From Vallitalea maricola (GTDB lineage Bacteria; Bacillota; Clostridia; Lachnospirales; Vallitaleaceae): a stretch of 64,000 nt of DNA. The notes under the pieces are model-generated. The model worked only from the letters and a program-made list of their open reading frames with translations. It was not told the origin of the DNA and searched no databases. The position numbers were made by a program, and so were the translations under genes. This document shows, piece after piece, positions 61,756 through 64,000 of this stretch. The stretch lies in NCBI RefSeq assembly GCF_036985595.1, contig NZ_BTPU01000027.1, positions 124,001-188,000 on the forward strand, read 5' to 3'. Positions within the stretch are counted from its first letter, which is position 1, and every line of letters starts with the position of its first letter.

Positions 61756-63294
61756 ATGTCAAAAAAACCAACAGTATTAATGATATTAGATGGATTTGGA
61801 CTTAATGAAAAGACTGAAGGGAATGGAGTTAAACTTGCAAAAAAACCTAACTTGGATAAGATTATGAAAACATATCCTTGTGTTGAAGGATTTGCTAGTG
61901 GATTAGATGTTGGATTACCTCATGGACAAATGGGTAACTCAGAAGTAGGGCATCTCAATATTGGCGCAGGAAGAATTGTTTACCAAGAGCTTACTAGAAT
62001 CACTAAAGAAATAGAAAATGGAGATTTCTATAAAAATACAGCGTTACTTGCAGCAATAGACAATTGTAAAGTAAATGAATCAGCATTGCACCTATATGGT
62101 CTATTATCAGATGGGGGTGTACATTCACATAATACACATTTATATGCATTATTGAAATTAGCAAAAGAACATAATATTGAAAAAGTTTATGTACATGCAT
62201 TTTTAGATGGTAGAGATACACCTCCAGCTTCAGGTAAAGATTATCTTGAAGAGTTAGAAGAAAAAATGAGAGAAATTGGCGTTGGTAAAATAGCTACTGT
62301 AATGGGACGCTATTACGCTATGGATAGAGATAATCGTTGGGAAAGAGAAAAACTTGCGTATGATGCAATGGTAAAAGGTGAAGGAAAACTTGCTAAGAGT
62401 GCCTTAGCCGCTATACAAGGCTCATATCATGAAGATGTATATGATGAATTCGTACTTCCAACTGTTGTTTTAGCAGAAGGAAAACCAACTGGTAAGATTA
62501 GTGAAAATGATTCAATAATATGCTTTAATTTTAGACCAGACAGAGCTAGACAAATAACAAGAGCTTTTTGTGATGATAAATTTGATAAATTTGAAAGAGA
62601 ATTCTTCAAAGTAACTTATGTTTGTTTTACAGATTATGACGTTACTATACCTAATAAAATAGTAGCATTCCATAAGGTTATGCTAAAAAATACTTTAGGT
62701 GAATATTTAGCTAATAAAGGATTAAAACAACTTAGATTGGCTGAAACAGAAAAATATGCTCATGTTACATTTTTCTTTAATGGTGGTATTGAAGAACCTA
62801 ATAAAGGCGAAGATAGAATATTAGTACCATCACCAAAAGTTGCTACTTATGATTTACAGCCAGAGATGAGTGCCAATGAAGTATGTGATAATTTAGTAAA
62901 AGCTATTAAATCAGATAAATATGATCTTATCATCGTTAACTTTGCTAATCCTGATATGGTTGGACACACAGGAATAGAGAAAGCAGTAATTAAAGCAGTT
63001 GAGACAGTTGACAGCTGTGTTGGAAGAACACTTGATGCTTTAATTGAAGCAGATGGTCAAATGTTTATCTGTGCTGACCATGGTAATTCAGAACAATTGA
63101 TTGATTACAAAACAGGAGACCCATTTACAGCACATACAACTAATCCAGTTCCATTTATCTTAGTTAACTATAAAGATAATGTGACACTACGAGAAGGTGG
63201 AAAGCTAGCAGATATTGCCCCTACACTACTTGAATTAATGGAAGTTGAAAAACCAGCTGAAATGACTGGTGAATCTTTATTAAAGGATAAATAG
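61756..63294 (+). CDS. gpmI: 2,3-bisphosphoglycerate-independent phosphoglycerate mutase
   Basis: A 512-residue iPGM of the alkaline phosphatase superfamily. The phosphorylated Ser62 is in MGNSEVGHLNIGAGRIV, with the metal Asp in MILDGFGLN. The phosphotransferase region continues in FLDGRDTPP, NFRPDRARQI and FANPDMVGHTG, and FICADHGNSEQLID carries the second metal ligands. The length is normal. It converts 3-phosphoglycerate to 2-phosphoglycerate, using manganese. It is the penultimate gene of the cluster. Confidence 0.98.
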   Translation: MSKKPTVLMILDGFGLNEKTEGNGVKLAKKPNLDKIMKTYPCVEGFASGLDVGLPHGQMGNSEVGHLNIGAGRIVYQELTRITKEIENGDFYKNTALLAAIDNCKVNESALHLYGLLSDGGVHSHNTHLYALLKLAKEHNIEKVYVHAFLDGRDTPPASGKDYLEELEEKMREIGVGKIATVMGRYYAMDRDNRWEREKLAYDAMVKGEGKLAKSALAAIQGSYHEDVYDEFVLPTVVLAEGKPTGKISENDSIICFNFRPDRARQITRAFCDDKFDKFEREFFKVTYVCFTDYDVTIPNKIVAFHKVMLKNTLGEYLANKGLKQLRLAETEKYAHVTFFFNGGIEEPNKGEDRILVPSPKVATYDLQPEMSANEVCDNLVKAIKSDKYDLIIVNFANPDMVGHTGIEKAVIKAVETVDSCVGRTLDALIEADGQMFICADHGNSEQLIDYKTGDPFTAHTTNPVPFILVNYKDNVTLREGGKLADIAPTLLELMEVEKPAEMTGESLLKDK

Positions 63295-63416
63295 ATTAAA
63301 CTTATTGAAATGGGGTATATATGTTAAGTTCAATATATAATTTATATTTTTTTAATAAGATATTAATATGGGTAAAATATAGAGTATAAGATTTATCTTA
63401 TGAGTAATAATATATG

Positions 63417-63444
63417 TTGACCGATTCTATTAACTTGCTATATT
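63417..63444 (+). promoter_or_regulatory. promoter upstream of eno
   Basis: TTGACC (63417-63422), a 16-bp spacer and TATATT (63439-63444). ATAAGA/TCTTAT (about 63386-63401) forms a small palindrome just upstream. The 215-bp gap suggests enolase has its own promoter in addition to read-through. Confidence 0.55.
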
Positions 63445-63509
63445 GCATATATACAATATTTACCTTTTAATTAATATAATTCTTAATAGATACGAAAGGA
63501 GAAAAAAGT

Positions 63510-64000
63510 ATGAAGAGTTTTGTAGAGATTATTGACGTTTATGCAAGAGAAATACTTGACTCAAGAGCTAACCCAACAGTGGAAGTAGAAGTAGTGACAG
63601 AAGACGGATATTTAGGACGTGCAGCAGTTCCTTCAGGAGCATCAACAGGAGCATTTGAAGCAGTGGAGCTTAGAGATGGTGGAGACCGTTATATGGGCAA
63701 AGGTGTAGAGAATGCAGTAGATAATGTTAATAATATTATAGCTGAAGAAATAATTGGAATGAATGCACTTGACCAAGTAAAAATTGACCAAAAATTAATT
63801 GAATTAGATGGAACTAACAACAAAGGTAAATTAGGAGCTAATGCTATTCTTGGTGTATCAATGGCAGTTGCAAAAGCAGCAGCAGAAGCTGTTGGTATGT
63901 CATTATATCAATACCTAGGTGGTTTTAATGCTAAAGTAATGCCTGTACCAATGATGAATATATTAAATGGTGGAGAGCATGCTGATAATACAGTTGATAT
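63510..64000 (+). CDS. eno: enolase, 3' end beyond the window
   Basis: The frame opens at ATG 63510 behind CGAAAGGAG and runs off the window after 163 codons, so roughly the first 40 percent of the protein is seen. It begins KSFVEIIDVYAREILDSRANPTVEVEV, continues with VPSGASTGAFEAVELRDGG (the mobile loop around the substrate) and ends within MNILNGGEHADNTVD, all diagnostic of enolase. It dehydrates 2-phosphoglycerate to phosphoenolpyruvate and completes the Bacillus-like order gapA-pgk-tpiA-gpmI-eno. Confidence 0.97.
   Translation, partial: MKSFVEIIDVYAREILDSRANPTVEVEVVTEDGYLGRAAVPSGASTGAFEAVELRDGGDRYMGKGVENAVDNVNNIIAEEIIGMNALDQVKIDQKLIELDGTNNKGKLGANAILGVSMAVAKAAAEAVGMSLYQYLGGFNAKVMPVPMMNILNGGEHADNTVD

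Noticed and set aside
1..64000. CRISPR arrays, tRNA or rRNA genes, prophage or insertion sequences
   Set aside because: I found no regularly spaced repeats, no tRNA-like T-arm sequence, no rRNA core sequence and no transposase, integrase or phage structural gene while reading both strands. A covariance-model tRNA search would settle the tRNA point.

Overview
The window is low-GC Clostridia-type DNA. Leaders are AT-rich, ribosome binding sites are strong GGAGG types, and there are T-box leaders, Rrf2 regulators, CggR-type glycolytic control, a BceAB-like ABC system and SpoIID-family proteins. The gene set fits an anaerobic fermentative Firmicute related to the spore-forming Lachnospirales; the genus cannot be fixed from the sequence alone. 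I saw no rRNA, tRNA, CRISPR array, transposase or phage gene.

Layout. 1-2142 is a SpoIID-domain protein open at the window edge. 2251-13617 is a sugar or polyol block: an anchored binding protein, a YesM-type kinase and a YesN-type regulator split by a frameshift in an A8 run, then a ribose-type ABC importer, a sorbitol/xylitol-type dehydrogenase and xylulokinase. 13774-17202 holds a YihY membrane protein, the stub of an AraC regulator and a cytoplasmic GH3 glycosidase that looks like a beta-xylosidase. 17418-21467 is cysK, a CymR-like Rrf2 regulator, a Nudix hydrolase, and a T-box (Ile) leader driving ilvB. 21557-27649 holds a radical SAM/SPASM protein and two divergent ABC systems, one under a GntR/YtrA repressor and one BceAB-like. 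27883-34511 holds an ABC-F protein, an unrecognised protein, the GGGtGRT pair behind a Fur-like box, and a KamA-family radical SAM enzyme. 34687-36383 is a BceRS-like two-component system. 36516-40533 holds a GNAT-like gene stub and a T-box (Phe) leader driving pheST. 41015-43631 is a polar amino acid ABC importer bracketed by two inverted copies of an unfamiliar structured repeat. 44171-53010 runs SpoIID-like, queA, clpE-like, then iscR-iscS-iscU-mnmA. 53164-55120 (minus strand) is a patatin-like protein and a PHP phosphatase. 55569-57239 is a Na/Pi cotransporter behind a Pho-box-like array. 57427-64000 is the glycolytic cluster cggR-gapA-pgk-tpiA-gpmI-eno, with eno cut by the window end.

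The most interesting signal is a family of intergenic elements of about 170 bp (40646-40818 on plus, 43864-44033 on minus). Their inner core is conserved, with two hairpins and a covarying stem. Their outermost 22-23 bp arms are perfectly complementary within each copy but unrelated between copies. A third locus (36441-36484) has 21-bp perfect arms closed over two N bases, as if its core had dropped out of the assembly. Other points worth a look are the YesN frameshift, two short pseudogene stubs, a four-way-junction RNA candidate inside the amino acid transporter operon, the Fur-like site before the GGGtGRT genes, and an ABC permease with a BlaR1-like extracytoplasmic tail.
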